Source of the DNA: Mycobacterium sp. WUMAC-067
GTDB lineage: Bacteria > Actinomycetota > Actinomycetes > Mycobacteriales > Mycobacteriaceae
NCBI RefSeq assembly: GCF_020217485.1
Contig: NZ_JAEKMI010000043.1
Location: 1-37,977, forward strand
Direction of reading: 5' to 3'
Length of the DNA stretch: 37,977 nucleotides
The notes under the pieces: generated by a model
Told to the model about the DNA's origin: nothing
Seen by the model: the letters and a program-made list of their open reading frames with translations, nothing else
The model's database searches: none
Position numbers and translations under genes: made by a program
Shown here: piece by piece, positions 19,125-26,866 of the stretch
Position numbering within the stretch: position 1 is the stretch's first letter
How the letters are laid out: every line of letters starts with the position of its first letter

Positions 19125-21299
19125 TCACCACCACCCGGTGTTGTCGGCGATCTGGCGGCCCAGTTCCGGCGCCATGGTCCGCATGTACGTGGGGGACAGG
19201 TGATGGGCGCCGTGATAGACGAGGATGTTGCCCTCGACGGGTCGGCAGACGTCGGCGCGGCAGATCGCATCCGACATGTCGAGCACCTTGAGCAGCGGGA
19301 ACTGGGTGACGAAGTCGAGGGTCTGATTGCGGTCGGAGAGCAAATCGGACCGCTTGATCGCGCAGGACTGCGCGGTGGCGCCCCGTTTGGCCAGGCAGTC
19401 CGCCGGGTCGAACGGCTGGCCGTTCTTCACCAGCCACGGGGTGTCGCGCATCCCGAGGATGGGAATGTTGTTGTCGGACAACGTTTGCCAGATCCCGACA
19501 TAGGTGGCCGGCATCACGTCGCCGGACTTGATGTTCCACGGCCGGGTCGTCGTGGTGAACACGTAGTCGGGCCGGTCGGTGACCAGCTTGGTCATCGTCT
19601 CCTGCACCCACTCGCGGCACTGTGGGTAGGGGGCGTTGTTGCCCATGATCAGCGGGACCTGCTCGGTCGACAGCGGGCAGCCCATCTTGAGGTAGGTCAC
19701 GACCTTGAAGTGATGCAGCTTGCCCAGCATGTCCAGCGCGGGCAGCCAGTGCTCGGCGTGCGAACCGCCCGCCAGCGCGATCGTGCGCTCGGCGGTCGCA
19801 TCGCCGTAGGTGCAGTTGACCACCGCCGGGTTGACGAAGTCGCTGATGCACCCGTCCTTGGTCGAGGCGGGCAGGTCCTGTTTGACCTCCAAGACCGTGG
19901 GCCGCATCGGCAACGCCGGCACGCGCACGTGTTCGGTCAGGGCCCGCGCGCCGGGATAGTCCTGCGGGTTGAGGACGCTGAGCTCCTTGCCCGCCGACCG
20001 CAACACCGTGACGTGCTGGCGCCACGTGAACGACGTCGCCGTCAGCGTCACGCCCAGCAGCACGACCGCCGATCCCAGCACCAGCGTCGGCCGCCGGACG
20101 CGGGCCAGCCAGCGGGTCGTCGTCACGGCCGGACGGGGCGCCGGTTTCGAGGACGCGCGGTAGCGCAGCGGGTCCTCGACGAGCCGGTTGGTCAGATACG
20201 CCAGCACCCCGGACACCAGCAGCAACACCGCGCCCTCGAGGAACGTGGCGTGCTTGTGGCCGCTGTAGGACAGCCAGAAGATCAGCAGCGGCCAATGCCA
20301 GAGGTAGAGCGAATACGCCATGGCGCCCAGCTCGACCAGCGGGCGCGTCGCCAGCAGCCGGTTGGGCAGCGGCAACCGGCCCTCGCCCGTCACGCCGGCC
20401 CCGACGAGGATCAGCAGCATGGCGGCGCCGACGGGCACCAGGGCCCACGGGCCCGGGAACTCCCGCACGCCGTCGATCAGCGCCCCGCACGACAGCACCG
20501 CGCCCAGCGCGACCGTGGCCAGCACCGTGCGCAACCACATGGGCCAGCGGATGCGGGTCACCAGCGCTCCAACCAGGGCGCCCAGCAGCAACTCCCAGCC
20601 GCGGGCGAAGCTGTCGTAATAGGCGGCCGTCTGGTTCTCCTGGTGCGCGACGATCGCGTAGACGAACGAGGCCACCGTCAGCGCGCTCAGCACCACCAGG
20701 AACAGGGTCCGCAACCGGGCGCCGGGCGCGCGCCGGAACAGGTAGGCCAGGCCGGCGATCAGTACCAGGAAGCTGACGTAGAACTGGCCCTGCACCGACA
20801 TTGACCAGATGTGCTGCAGGGGGCTGACGGCCTCGCCCGCCCGCAGGTAGTCGGACGCGGTGTTGGCCAACTCCCAGTTCTGGTAGTAGCCGAGGCTGGC
20901 GAGGCTTTGGTCGGCGAAGGTCTCCCAGCGGGTTTCCGGCTGAACCAGGATGGTGAGCACCGCGCATCCGGCCAGCACGACGACGAGGGCCGGAACCAGG
21001 CGACGCACGAGCCGGATCACCTCGGCCACCGGCGACAAGGTCACCGCCGGGTTCAATGCGGCGCGAATCACCTTGCCGCCGAAGAAGAATCCGGACAGCG
21101 CCAGGAACACGTCGACGCCGCCGGAGACCCGGCCGAACCAGACGTGGAAGACGGCCACCAGCGCGATCGCGATGCCGCGCAAGCCGTCGAGGTCGTGGCG
21201 ATAGAACCCCTGCGATCCCCACGATCCCGCCGTGCGCGCCCCCTCAGCGCCCGGATCGGTGGCGGCGACCGGTGCGGAAGAACGTGTCGGGGTCTGCAT
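19125..21299 (-). CDS. Membrane acyltransferase with C-terminal SGNH domain, Rv1565c-like
   Basis: 724 residues. The N-terminal half (about 35-390) is an acyltransferase-3 domain with about ten membrane helices. Its hallmark is HDLDGLRGIAIALVAVFHVW with catalytic-type His52, followed by GGVDVFLALSGFFFGG. After one more helix near 395-415 comes an extracytoplasmic SGNH hydrolase-like domain (about 440-724) with GGSHAEHW (block I serine) and a terminal DxxH-like region in YHGAHHLSPTYM. Proteins of this architecture O-acylate surface polysaccharides or peptidoglycan; the acceptor here is unknown. It lies directly downstream of ripD, so a cell-wall substrate is a reasonable inference. Confidence 0.9.
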   Translation of the reverse strand: MQTPTRSSAPVAATDPGAEGARTAGSWGSQGFYRHDLDGLRGIAIALVAVFHVWFGRVSGGVDVFLALSGFFFGGKVIRAALNPAVTLSPVAEVIRLVRRLVPALVVVLAGCAVLTILVQPETRWETFADQSLASLGYYQNWELANTASDYLRAGEAVSPLQHIWSMSVQGQFYVSFLVLIAGLAYLFRRAPGARLRTLFLVVLSALTVASFVYAIVAHQENQTAAYYDSFARGWELLLGALVGALVTRIRWPMWLRTVLATVALGAVLSCGALIDGVREFPGPWALVPVGAAMLLILVGAGVTGEGRLPLPNRLLATRPLVELGAMAYSLYLWHWPLLIFWLSYSGHKHATFLEGAVLLLVSGVLAYLTNRLVEDPLRYRASSKPAPRPAVTTTRWLARVRRPTLVLGSAVVLLGVTLTATSFTWRQHVTVLRSAGKELSVLNPQDYPGARALTEHVRVPALPMRPTVLEVKQDLPASTKDGCISDFVNPAVVNCTYGDATAERTIALAGGSHAEHWLPALDMLGKLHHFKVVTYLKMGCPLSTEQVPLIMGNNAPYPQCREWVQETMTKLVTDRPDYVFTTTTRPWNIKSGDVMPATYVGIWQTLSDNNIPILGMRDTPWLVKNGQPFDPADCLAKRGATAQSCAIKRSDLLSDRNQTLDFVTQFPLLKVLDMSDAICRADVCRPVEGNILVYHGAHHLSPTYMRTMAPELGRQIADNTGWW

Positions 21300-21310
21300 G
21301 ATCGATCGCT

Positions 21311-21316
21311 AATTTA
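21311..21316 (-). promoter_or_regulatory. Candidate -10 element of the acyltransferase gene
   Basis: TAAATT on the minus strand (TANNNT consensus) lies 11 bases before the ATG at 21299, so the message would have a leader of only a few bases. No -35 match stands out. This fits a gene with its own start of transcription after the terminator-like stem behind ripD. Confidence 0.4.
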
Positions 21317-21323
21317 CCCAAAA

Positions 21324-21370
21324 CCCGCCACCCGTTCCCGACCGCGCGCGGCGGGGGAGCAGGTGGCGGG
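21324..21370 (-). terminator. Stem-loop with short T run after ripD
   Basis: A perfect 9-base inverted repeat, CCCGCCACC at 21324-21332 and GGTGGCGGG at 21362-21370, encloses a GC-rich loop of 29 bases. Read on the minus strand it is followed by TTTTGGGTAAATT. It sits between the ripD stop (21400) and the acyltransferase start and could end ripD transcription, though mycobacterial terminators of this weak-T kind are uncertain. Confidence 0.45.
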
Positions 21371-21399
21371 CGCCCGAAGGCAGCGAACGACCGTGGGAA

Positions 21400-22311
21400 T
21401 TACCGGGTCAGACCGGCGCCGGCCGGCTGCAACGGGGCCTGCTGGGCGGGCAACTGCTGTACGGGTGCCTGCTGCAGCGGCGCCTGCTGCGCCGGTGCGA
21501 GCTGCAGCGGGGCGCGCTGGGTGGGCACCTGCTGGGCCGGCGCCTGTTGCGTCGGGACCTGCTGCAGCGGGGCCTGTTGGGTCGGCGCCTGCTGGAGCGG
21601 GGCCTGTTGCGTCGGGACCTGTTGCAGCGGCGCCTGCTGGGTCGGCAGTTGCTGCTGCGGCGCTTGCGTGAACGGCGACTGCTGTACCGGCGCCTGCTGC
21701 AGGGGGGCCTGTTGGGTCGGCGCCTGCTGGAGCGGGGCCTGTTGGGTGGGCGCCTGCTGGAGCGGTGTCTGCTGGGTGGGCAGCTGCTGCGCCGGGGCCT
21801 GTGGCGTCGGCGCGGAGGCCCCGAGGATGCGGACCATGTAGGGGGTCATGCCATTGGCGCGCACCGGCGAGACCTGCACGACGTCACCGACCTCGAGCAT
21901 CTGGTTGTTGCCCAGGTACATCGCGACGCTCTGCGTGCCCTCGGGGCCGTAGAAGATCAGGTCACCTTTGCGGGCCTGCTGCGGCAGGATCTTCTGGCCG
22001 ACCCGGTAGATCGCCCCGGAGGAGCGCGGCAGCTTGACGCCGGCGCCGGCGTAGGCGTACTGCATCAGCCCCGAGGCGTCGAACCCAACGGTGTTGATGC
22101 CGGTACCGGTGCCGCGGGTGGGGCCGTTGATGCCGCCGCCGGCCCAGGAGAACGGCACGCCGCGTTGCGACAGGCCGCGGGCGACCACCACGTCGGTGGC
22201 CTGCTGATAGTCCATCGATCTGGCGCCCGGGTCGGCGGTCGCGACGGTGGGAACCACCATCGGCGCCCCGAACAGGGCCAAACCGATCGCGAAGGCGTAG
22301 ATGCGTTTCAT
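21400..22311 (-). CDS. ripD: NlpC/P60 peptidoglycan-binding protein, catalytically dead (RipD)
   Basis: 303 residues. A Sec signal peptide (about 1-27, MKRIYAFAIGLALFGAPMVV then ending near ATADPG) exports it. An NlpC/P60 domain spans about 35-165. At the position of the catalytic cysteine (normally FDCSG) the sequence reads FDASG, with Ala79; the catalytic histidine position (normally HVAIYLG) reads TQSVAMYLG, with Ser128. These are the substitutions known from M. tuberculosis RipD, which binds but does not cut peptidoglycan. From about 171 to 296 the protein is a tract of QQAPx pentapeptides, making it longer than the H37Rv protein I remember. GAGAGG precedes the ATG. Function inferred: wall-anchored, non-hydrolytic peptidoglycan binder. 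Confidence 0.92.
   Translation of the reverse strand: MKRIYAFAIGLALFGAPMVVPTVATADPGARSMDYQQATDVVVARGLSQRGVPFSWAGGGINGPTRGTGTGINTVGFDASGLMQYAYAGAGVKLPRSSGAIYRVGQKILPQQARKGDLIFYGPEGTQSVAMYLGNNQMLEVGDVVQVSPVRANGMTPYMVRILGASAPTPQAPAQQLPTQQTPLQQAPTQQAPLQQAPTQQAPLQQAPVQQSPFTQAPQQQLPTQQAPLQQVPTQQAPLQQAPTQQAPLQQVPTQQAPAQQVPTQRAPLQLAPAQQAPLQQAPVQQLPAQQAPLQPAGAGLTR
21424..21801 (-). repeat. Tandem QQAPx-coding repeat in ripD
   Basis: About 25 imperfect 15-base units, each encoding a pentapeptide of the QQAPL, QQAPT or QQVPT kind. They often alternate as a 30-base supra-unit (QQAPLQQAPT). Interruptions such as QSPFTQAPQQ near residues 211-220 divide it into two blocks. The codon-level similarity between units suggests copy-number change by slippage or recombination. 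Confidence 0.9.
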
Positions 22312-22643
22312 TTTCCCGGCCTCTCAGGCGCTCGTGGGGCCTCGACGCGGTGACCTCGCGCGTCCGCCCCCGGTTCATGAACCAAGCGACGGCCCCCACG
22401 CTGGGGCCGCGCCGTCCATGGCACTTGCGAAGTGAACCGGCTCGTCAGACCGCCGTATTCACATCAGTCACAACAGCCACTTTGACAACAGAAGGTGTTA
22501 GCCGCCAGGCCCCCAGGGGATTATTTGTCGTACCGTGACCGGACGGTGACTGGCGCGGCCCAATCCCGTATGCGCAGTTGTGATTTCGGTCTCAGCCGGC
22601 TACGGCGTGGCGGTGCCGTCACGGGGTGGCGACGGCGGCCCGA
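22312..22643 (-). promoter_or_regulatory. ripD promoter and leader region with GTCAC direct repeats
   Basis: A 332-base gene-free stretch. Reading toward ripD: two GTCAC boxes on the minus strand (22550-22546 and 22539-22535, 11 bases apart), then AATAAT (22525-22520) as a possible -10. Further in is a pair of abutting 9-mers on the plus strand, TTCACATCA and GTCACAACA (22458-22475). The leader then contains a perfect hairpin (CGGCCCC 22390-22396, GGGGCCG 22403-22409) and a 12-base palindrome GGTTCATGAACC (22372-22383). GTCACA-like direct repeats are the reported type of site for the response regulator MtrA, which controls cell-wall hydrolase genes. No small gene was found here. Confidence 0.45.
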
Positions 22644-23081
22644 TCACAGCCAATAGCGTTCGCTGAACAGGGTCAGCAGCGTTCCGGCCGCCGAGCTGAC
22701 CAAGATCAAGGCCAGGGCCAGCACCGGCCAGAATGACATGTACCAGCCCTTCAGGATGGACACGACCGGGCCGATCACCGCGGCGGTGAGGGCCGCGCCG
22801 ATCCCGCCCCACACCACCGGGTGGATGTACAGGTCCAGCCCAAAGGGCACCGGCCCGCAGGTCTCGTCCGCGCAGACGTTTGTCAGGAAGCCGAAAAGGC
22901 GCGACGGCCACGGCGTCGCCGCGGCCAGCACGGCGAGCAGGACCAGCAGGGTGACGGTGCACACGACGTCCCACGCCGCCAGCCGCACCCGAATCACCCG
23001 GGGCGCCGCGGGGGCTTCCGCGTCGTAGTCGACCGGGACGGGTGGGGGTCCTGCGCTGTCGGGCTGGTGCGGCGTGGCCAT
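22644..23081 (-). CDS. Small membrane protein, Rv1567c-like
   Basis: 145 residues with a proline-rich cytoplasmic N-terminus (MATPHQPDSAGPPPVPVDYD) and three or four hydrophobic segments at about 36-57, 80-104 and 112-138. The loop between the first two holds two cysteines (NVCADETCGPVPFG), probably extracytoplasmic and able to form a disulfide. No functional family is recognised. It keeps the H37Rv position between ripD and bioA, although its frame is longer than the 94 residues I recall for Rv1567c. It is divergent from bioA across 62 bases. Confidence 0.8.
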   Translation of the reverse strand: MATPHQPDSAGPPPVPVDYDAEAPAAPRVIRVRLAAWDVVCTVTLLVLLAVLAAATPWPSRLFGFLTNVCADETCGPVPFGLDLYIHPVVWGGIGAALTAAVIGPVVSILKGWYMSFWPVLALALILVSSAAGTLLTLFSERYWL

Positions 23082-23129
23082 GATGTCTCATGCTTCCCGA
23101 CGGCCCGGGTTTGCGCGAATCGGCTGCTT

Positions 23130-23135
23130 TACCCT
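23130..23135 (+). promoter_or_regulatory. Candidate -10 element of bioA
   Basis: TACCCT ends eight bases before the ATG at 23144, the spacing expected for a leaderless mycobacterial message starting at or just before the A of ATG. No Shine-Dalgarno is present, which supports this reading. No convincing -35 is seen. Confidence 0.45.
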
Positions 23136-23143
23136 CGATCACT

Positions 23144-24448
23144 ATGCCCGCGGCCAAGGCCGGGCTGACGCCCGAGCAGATCAGCGCGATCGACGCCGCG
23201 CACCTGTGGCACCCGTACAGCACCATCGGCGCCGAATCCATTGCACCCGTCGTCGCCGTCGGAGCCCGCGGCGCCCGGCTGACCCTGATCCGCGACGGCG
23301 AGCGCGTCGAGGCGCTCGACGCCATGAGCTCCTGGTGGACCGCGATCCACGGGCACGGCCACCCGGTGCTGGACGCGGCCCTGTCCGCCCAGCTCGGCGC
23401 GATGAACCACGTCATGTTCGGCGGGCTGACCCACGAACCCGCGGCCCAACTGGCCCAGCTGCTCGTCGAGATCACCCCCGCCGGCCTGGACACGGTGTTC
23501 TTCAGCGACTCCGGGTCCGTGTCGGTGGAGGTGGCGGTGAAGATGGCGCTGCAGTACTGGCGCAGCCTCCACCGGCCCGGCAAGCACCGGCTGATGACCT
23601 GGCGCGGCGGCTACCACGGCGACACCTTCACCCCGATGAGCGTCTGCGACCCCGACGGCGGCATGCATTCGCTGTGGACCGACATCCTGGCCCGGCAGGT
23701 CTTCGCCCCGCAGGTGCCCCGCGACTACGACGCCGCCTACAGCGCGGCGTTCGAAGCGCAACTGGCCCGGCACGCCGACGAACTGGCCGCGGTCATCGTC
23801 GAACCCGTCGTGCAGGGTGCGGGCGGCATGCGCTTCCACGACCCCCGGTACCTGCGTGACCTGCGCGAGATCTGCCGCCGCCACGACGTGCTGCTGATCT
23901 TCGACGAGATCGCCACCGGCTTCGGCCGCACCGGCGAGCTCTTCGCCGCCGACCACGCCGGCGTCAGCCCCGACATCATGTGCGTCGGCAAGGCGCTGAC
24001 CGGCGGGTACCTGAGCCTGGCCGCCACGCTGTGCACCACCGACATCGCCCACACCATCAGCTCCGGCGAGGCCGGCGCGCTGATGCACGGGCCCACGTTC
24101 ATGGCCAACGCGCTGGCGTGCGCGGTGTCGGTGGCCAGCGTCGAGGTGCTGCTCGGCCAGGATTGGCGCGCGCGGGTCGCCGAGATCGGCGCCGGGCTGG
24201 CCGCCGGGCTCGAAGCCGCCCGGCCGCTGCCTGGCGTGACCGACGTCCGGGTGTGCGGGGCCATCGGCGTCATCGAATGCGCGCGGCCCGTCGACCTGGC
24301 CGTCGCCACCCCGGCGGCGCTGGACCACGGCGTCTGGCTGCGCCCCTTTCGCAACCTGGTCTACGCGATGCCGCCCTACATCTGCACGCCCGACGAGATC
24401 TCCGGGATCACCTCGGCGATGGTGCAGGTCGCACAACTCGTCGGCTAG
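23144..24448 (+). CDS. bioA: Adenosylmethionine-8-amino-7-oxononanoate aminotransferase
   Basis: 434 residues. BioA transfers the amino group of SAM to KAPA, giving DAPA in biotin synthesis. Fold-type I landmarks are LWHPYST near 20, DAMSSWWTAIHGHGHP, the segment FFSDSGSVSVEVAVKMALQYW, WRGGYHGDT, IFDEIATGFGRTG, and the PLP lysine Lys283 in VGKALTGGYLSLAATL, which has the same number as in the M. tuberculosis enzyme. The start was set at ATG 23144, not the in-frame ATG 23090, because MPAAKAGLTPEQIS aligns with the H37Rv N-terminus and a leaderless -10 fits it. Confidence 0.94.
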   Translation: MPAAKAGLTPEQISAIDAAHLWHPYSTIGAESIAPVVAVGARGARLTLIRDGERVEALDAMSSWWTAIHGHGHPVLDAALSAQLGAMNHVMFGGLTHEPAAQLAQLLVEITPAGLDTVFFSDSGSVSVEVAVKMALQYWRSLHRPGKHRLMTWRGGYHGDTFTPMSVCDPDGGMHSLWTDILARQVFAPQVPRDYDAAYSAAFEAQLARHADELAAVIVEPVVQGAGGMRFHDPRYLRDLREICRRHDVLLIFDEIATGFGRTGELFAADHAGVSPDIMCVGKALTGGYLSLAATLCTTDIAHTISSGEAGALMHGPTFMANALACAVSVASVEVLLGQDWRARVAEIGAGLAAGLEAARPLPGVTDVRVCGAIGVIECARPVDLAVATPAALDHGVWLRPFRNLVYAMPPYICTPDEISGITSAMVQVAQLVG

Positions 24449-24449
24449 C

Positions 24450-24496
24450 AGTGGCGACCCGCTGCGCCCGGCTCCGCCGCGCTGGCGATCGCCACT
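24450..24496. repeat. Intergenic inverted repeat between bioA and bioF
   Basis: AGTGGCGA (24450-24457) and TCGCCACT (24489-24496) form a perfect 8-base stem around a very GC-rich 31-base loop, starting right after the bioA stop codon. Similar TGGCGACC...GATCGCCA cassettes recur in intergenic regions of mycobacterial genomes as I remember them, so this may be a copy of a small dispersed palindromic element. It could also act as an attenuating or mRNA-processing hairpin between bioA and bioF. Confidence 0.5.
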
Positions 24497-24509
24497 AGGC
24501 TGAGCCCCT

Positions 24510-25667
24510 ATGAACGCCTCCCCGCAGGCACCGATCGACGTCTCCCCGCTGGCCTGGCTGGAGGCGGTGGAACGGCAGCGCCGCGCGGCCGGGCTGCGCC
24601 GCGCGCTGCGGCCGCGCCCCGCCGTGGCCACCGAGCTGGACCTGGCCTCCAACGACTATCTGGGGCTGTCCCAACACCCCGACGTGATCGACGGTGGGGT
24701 CGCCGCGCTGCGCATGTGGGGCGCCGGCGCGACCGGGTCCCGCCTGGTCACCGGCGACACCGAACTGCACGAGGAATTCGAGTCCGAGCTCGCCGACTAC
24801 GTCGGGGCGGCCGCGGGCTTGCTGTTCTCCTCCGGCTACGCGGCCAACCTGGGGGCGGTCGTCGGTCTGTCCGGCCGGGGCTCGCTGCTGGTGTCCGACG
24901 AGTTTTCGCACGCCTCGCTGGTCGACGCCTGCCGGCTGTCGCGGGCGCGGGTGGCCGTGACGCCGCATCGCGACGTCGGCGCCGTAGAGGCCGCGCTGCG
25001 CGCGCGCGACGAGGAACGCGCGGTCGTCCTCACCGAATCGGTGTTCAGCACCGACGGCGCCCTGGCGCCGCTCCGCGAATTGCATGAGGTCTGCCGCCGG
25101 CACCGCGCCCTGCTCATCGTCGACGAGGCGCACGGCCTCGGGGTGCGCGGCGGCGGGCGCGGGCTGCTGCACGAGGTCGGGCTGGCCGGGGCGCCGGACG
25201 TGGTCATGACCACCACGCTGTCCAAGGCGCTGGGCAGCCAGGGCGGCGCGGTGCTCGGGCCGGCGTCGGTGCGCGCCCATCTGATCGACGCGGCGCGCAC
25301 GTTCATCTTCGACACCGGCCTGGCCCCGGCGGCGGCGGGGGCGGCGCGCGCCGCGCTGCGGGTGCTGCGGGCCGAACCGTGGCGTGCGGACGCGGTGCTG
25401 CGCCACGCCGGCATCCTGGCCGAGGTCTGCGGGGTGCGCGAGCGACCGCGATCGGCGGTGGTGTCGGTGATCCTGGGCGACCCGGACGTGGCGGTGGCCG
25501 CCGCGACCGCCTGCCTGGACGCGGGGGTGCGCGTCGGGTGCTTCCGGCCGCCGACCGTGCCCGCCGGCACCTCGCGGCTACGGCTGACCGCGCGCGCGTC
25601 GCTGGACGCCGACGAGCTGGAGGTCGCGCGCCGGGTGCTCACCGATGTGCTCGCCGGACTTGGCTAG
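24510..25667 (+). CDS. bioF: 8-amino-7-oxononanoate synthase
   Basis: 385 residues. BioF condenses pimeloyl-ACP or -CoA with alanine to form KAPA (7-keto-8-aminopelargonate). Motifs of alpha-oxoamine synthases are LDLASNDYLGLSQHP near 45-59, GAGATGSRLVTGDTELHEEFE, the segment FSSGYAANLG, ESVFSTDGALAPL, IVDEAHGLGVRG and the PLP lysine Lys239 in TTTLSKALGSQGG. The start ATG at 24510 lies 61 bases after bioA, with the intergenic hairpin between. It corresponds to bioF1 (Rv1569) by position. Confidence 0.94.
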   Translation: MNASPQAPIDVSPLAWLEAVERQRRAAGLRRALRPRPAVATELDLASNDYLGLSQHPDVIDGGVAALRMWGAGATGSRLVTGDTELHEEFESELADYVGAAAGLLFSSGYAANLGAVVGLSGRGSLLVSDEFSHASLVDACRLSRARVAVTPHRDVGAVEAALRARDEERAVVLTESVFSTDGALAPLRELHEVCRRHRALLIVDEAHGLGVRGGGRGLLHEVGLAGAPDVVMTTTLSKALGSQGGAVLGPASVRAHLIDAARTFIFDTGLAPAAAGAARAALRVLRAEPWRADAVLRHAGILAEVCGVRERPRSAVVSVILGDPDVAVAAATACLDAGVRVGCFRPPTVPAGTSRLRLTARASLDADELEVARRVLTDVLAGLG

Positions 25668-25676
25668 GGCACACCG

Positions 25677-26357
25677 GTGACGGTCCTGGTCGTCACCGGC
25701 ACCGACACCGGGGTCGGCAAGACGGTCGTCACCGCGGCGCTGGCATGCCACGCCCGCCAGGCCGGCATCGACGTGGCGGTGTGCAAGCCGGTCCAGACCG
25801 GCACCGACTGCGGCGACGACGACCTCGCGGAGGTGGGCCGGCTGTCTGGGGTGACCGAGCTGGCCGGGTTCGCCCGGTATCCGCAACCGCTGGCGCCGGT
25901 GGCCGCGGCCGAGCAGGCCGGGACGCCGTTACCCACCCGCGAGCAGCTGTTGGCGCTCGTCGGGGAGTTGGACCGGCCGGGCCGGCTGACGCTGGTCGAG
26001 GGCGCCGGGGGACTGCTGGTCGAGCTCGGCGAAAACGGTGTCACCGCACGCGATCTCGCCGTCGCGCTGGGCGCGGCGGTGCTGGTGGTGGTCAGCCCGT
26101 CGCTGGGCACCCTCAACCACACCGCCCTGACGCTGGAATCACTTGCTGCGCAGCGCCTTTCGTGTGCCGGGCTGGTGATCGGCGCCTGGCCCGCGCGCCC
26201 GGGGGTGGTGGAGACGTCCAATCGGTCCGCGCTGGCCCGGCTGGCCGCGGTGCGCGCCGCGCTGCCCGCCGGGGCGGCGTCGATGGACGCCGCCGGCTTC
26301 GCGGCGCTGTGCGCGGGCGCATTCGACCGCGACTGGGTCACCGCACTGGTCGGCTGA
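25677..26357 (+). CDS. bioD: Dethiobiotin synthetase
   Basis: 226 residues, the same as the H37Rv protein I recall. BioD carboxylates DAPA with ATP and CO2 to close the ureido ring of dethiobiotin. The P-loop GTDTGVGKTVV is at 8-18, followed by VCKPVQTGTD (about 35-44) with the catalytic lysine, and VEGAGGLLVEL near 104-114. The start is GTG, nine bases after the bioF stop, with no Shine-Dalgarno, so translation is probably coupled. The stop overlaps the next gene's start as TGATG. Confidence 0.93.
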   Translation: MTVLVVTGTDTGVGKTVVTAALACHARQAGIDVAVCKPVQTGTDCGDDDLAEVGRLSGVTELAGFARYPQPLAPVAAAEQAGTPLPTREQLLALVGELDRPGRLTLVEGAGGLLVELGENGVTARDLAVALGAAVLVVVSPSLGTLNHTALTLESLAAQRLSCAGLVIGAWPARPGVVETSNRSALARLAAVRAALPAGAASMDAAGFAALCAGAFDRDWVTALVG

Positions 26358-26866
26358 TGGTCCACTCCATCGAGCTGATCTTCGACCGCGACACCGAGGC
26401 CGCGATCCGCAACATCTGGGAGGCGTTGGCCGCGGCGGGAATTCCCAGCCAGGCGCCGGCCAGCCGCCCGCACGTGACACTGGCGGTCGCCGAGGGCATC
26501 GCCGCCGACGTCGACGCGTTGCTGCACCCGGTGAGCGACCAGCTGCCGCTGCGCTGCCTCATCGGCGCGCCGGTGTTGTTCGGCCGCGGCAGCGCCGTTT
26601 TCGCCCGACTCGTGGTGCCGACCGGCGAGCTGTTGGCCCTGCACGCCCGGGCGCACCGGTTGTGCGCCCCGCATCTGGTGCCCGGCCCGATGCCCAACAG
26701 CCTGCCCGATCAGTGGACCGCGCACGTCACCATGGCCCGCCGGGTGGGCGGCGCCCAGCTCGGGCGCGCGTTGCGCATCGCGGGCCGGCCCGCCCAGATC
26801 GAGGGCAGCTTCGCGGGGTTGCGCCGCTGGGACGGCAACAAGAAGGTCGAGCACCTGATCGGCTAG
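26357..26866 (+). CDS. 2H phosphoesterase (2'-5' RNA ligase family), Rv1571-like
   Basis: 169 residues with the two HxT motifs that define the 2H fold: HVT at 39-41 (in RPHVTLAV) and HVT at 123-125 (in WTAHVTMARRV). Family members hydrolyse or ligate 2',3'-cyclic or 2'-5' phosphodiester bonds in RNA or nucleotides; the substrate here is unknown. ATG 26357 shares its A with the bioD stop (TGATG), so it is the last gene of the bioA-bioF-bioD operon. Its stop overlaps the convergent mscS stop in a CTAG. A biotin-specific role is not supported by the fold; co-expression is. Confidence 0.88.
   Translation: MVHSIELIFDRDTEAAIRNIWEALAAAGIPSQAPASRPHVTLAVAEGIAADVDALLHPVSDQLPLRCLIGAPVLFGRGSAVFARLVVPTGELLALHARAHRLCAPHLVPGPMPNSLPDQWTAHVTMARRVGGAQLGRALRIAGRPAQIEGSFAGLRRWDGNKKVEHLIG

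Noticed and set aside
22312..22520. ydaO-type c-di-AMP riboswitch in the ripD leader
   Set aside because: Such riboswitches precede some actinobacterial wall-hydrolase genes, but the conserved CCGCTTAA and GGGTGAATC blocks are not present; only simple hairpins are seen.
23090..23143. Longer bioA starting at ATG 23090
   Set aside because: The extra 18 residues have no counterpart in BioA proteins, and a leaderless -10 points to ATG 23144.
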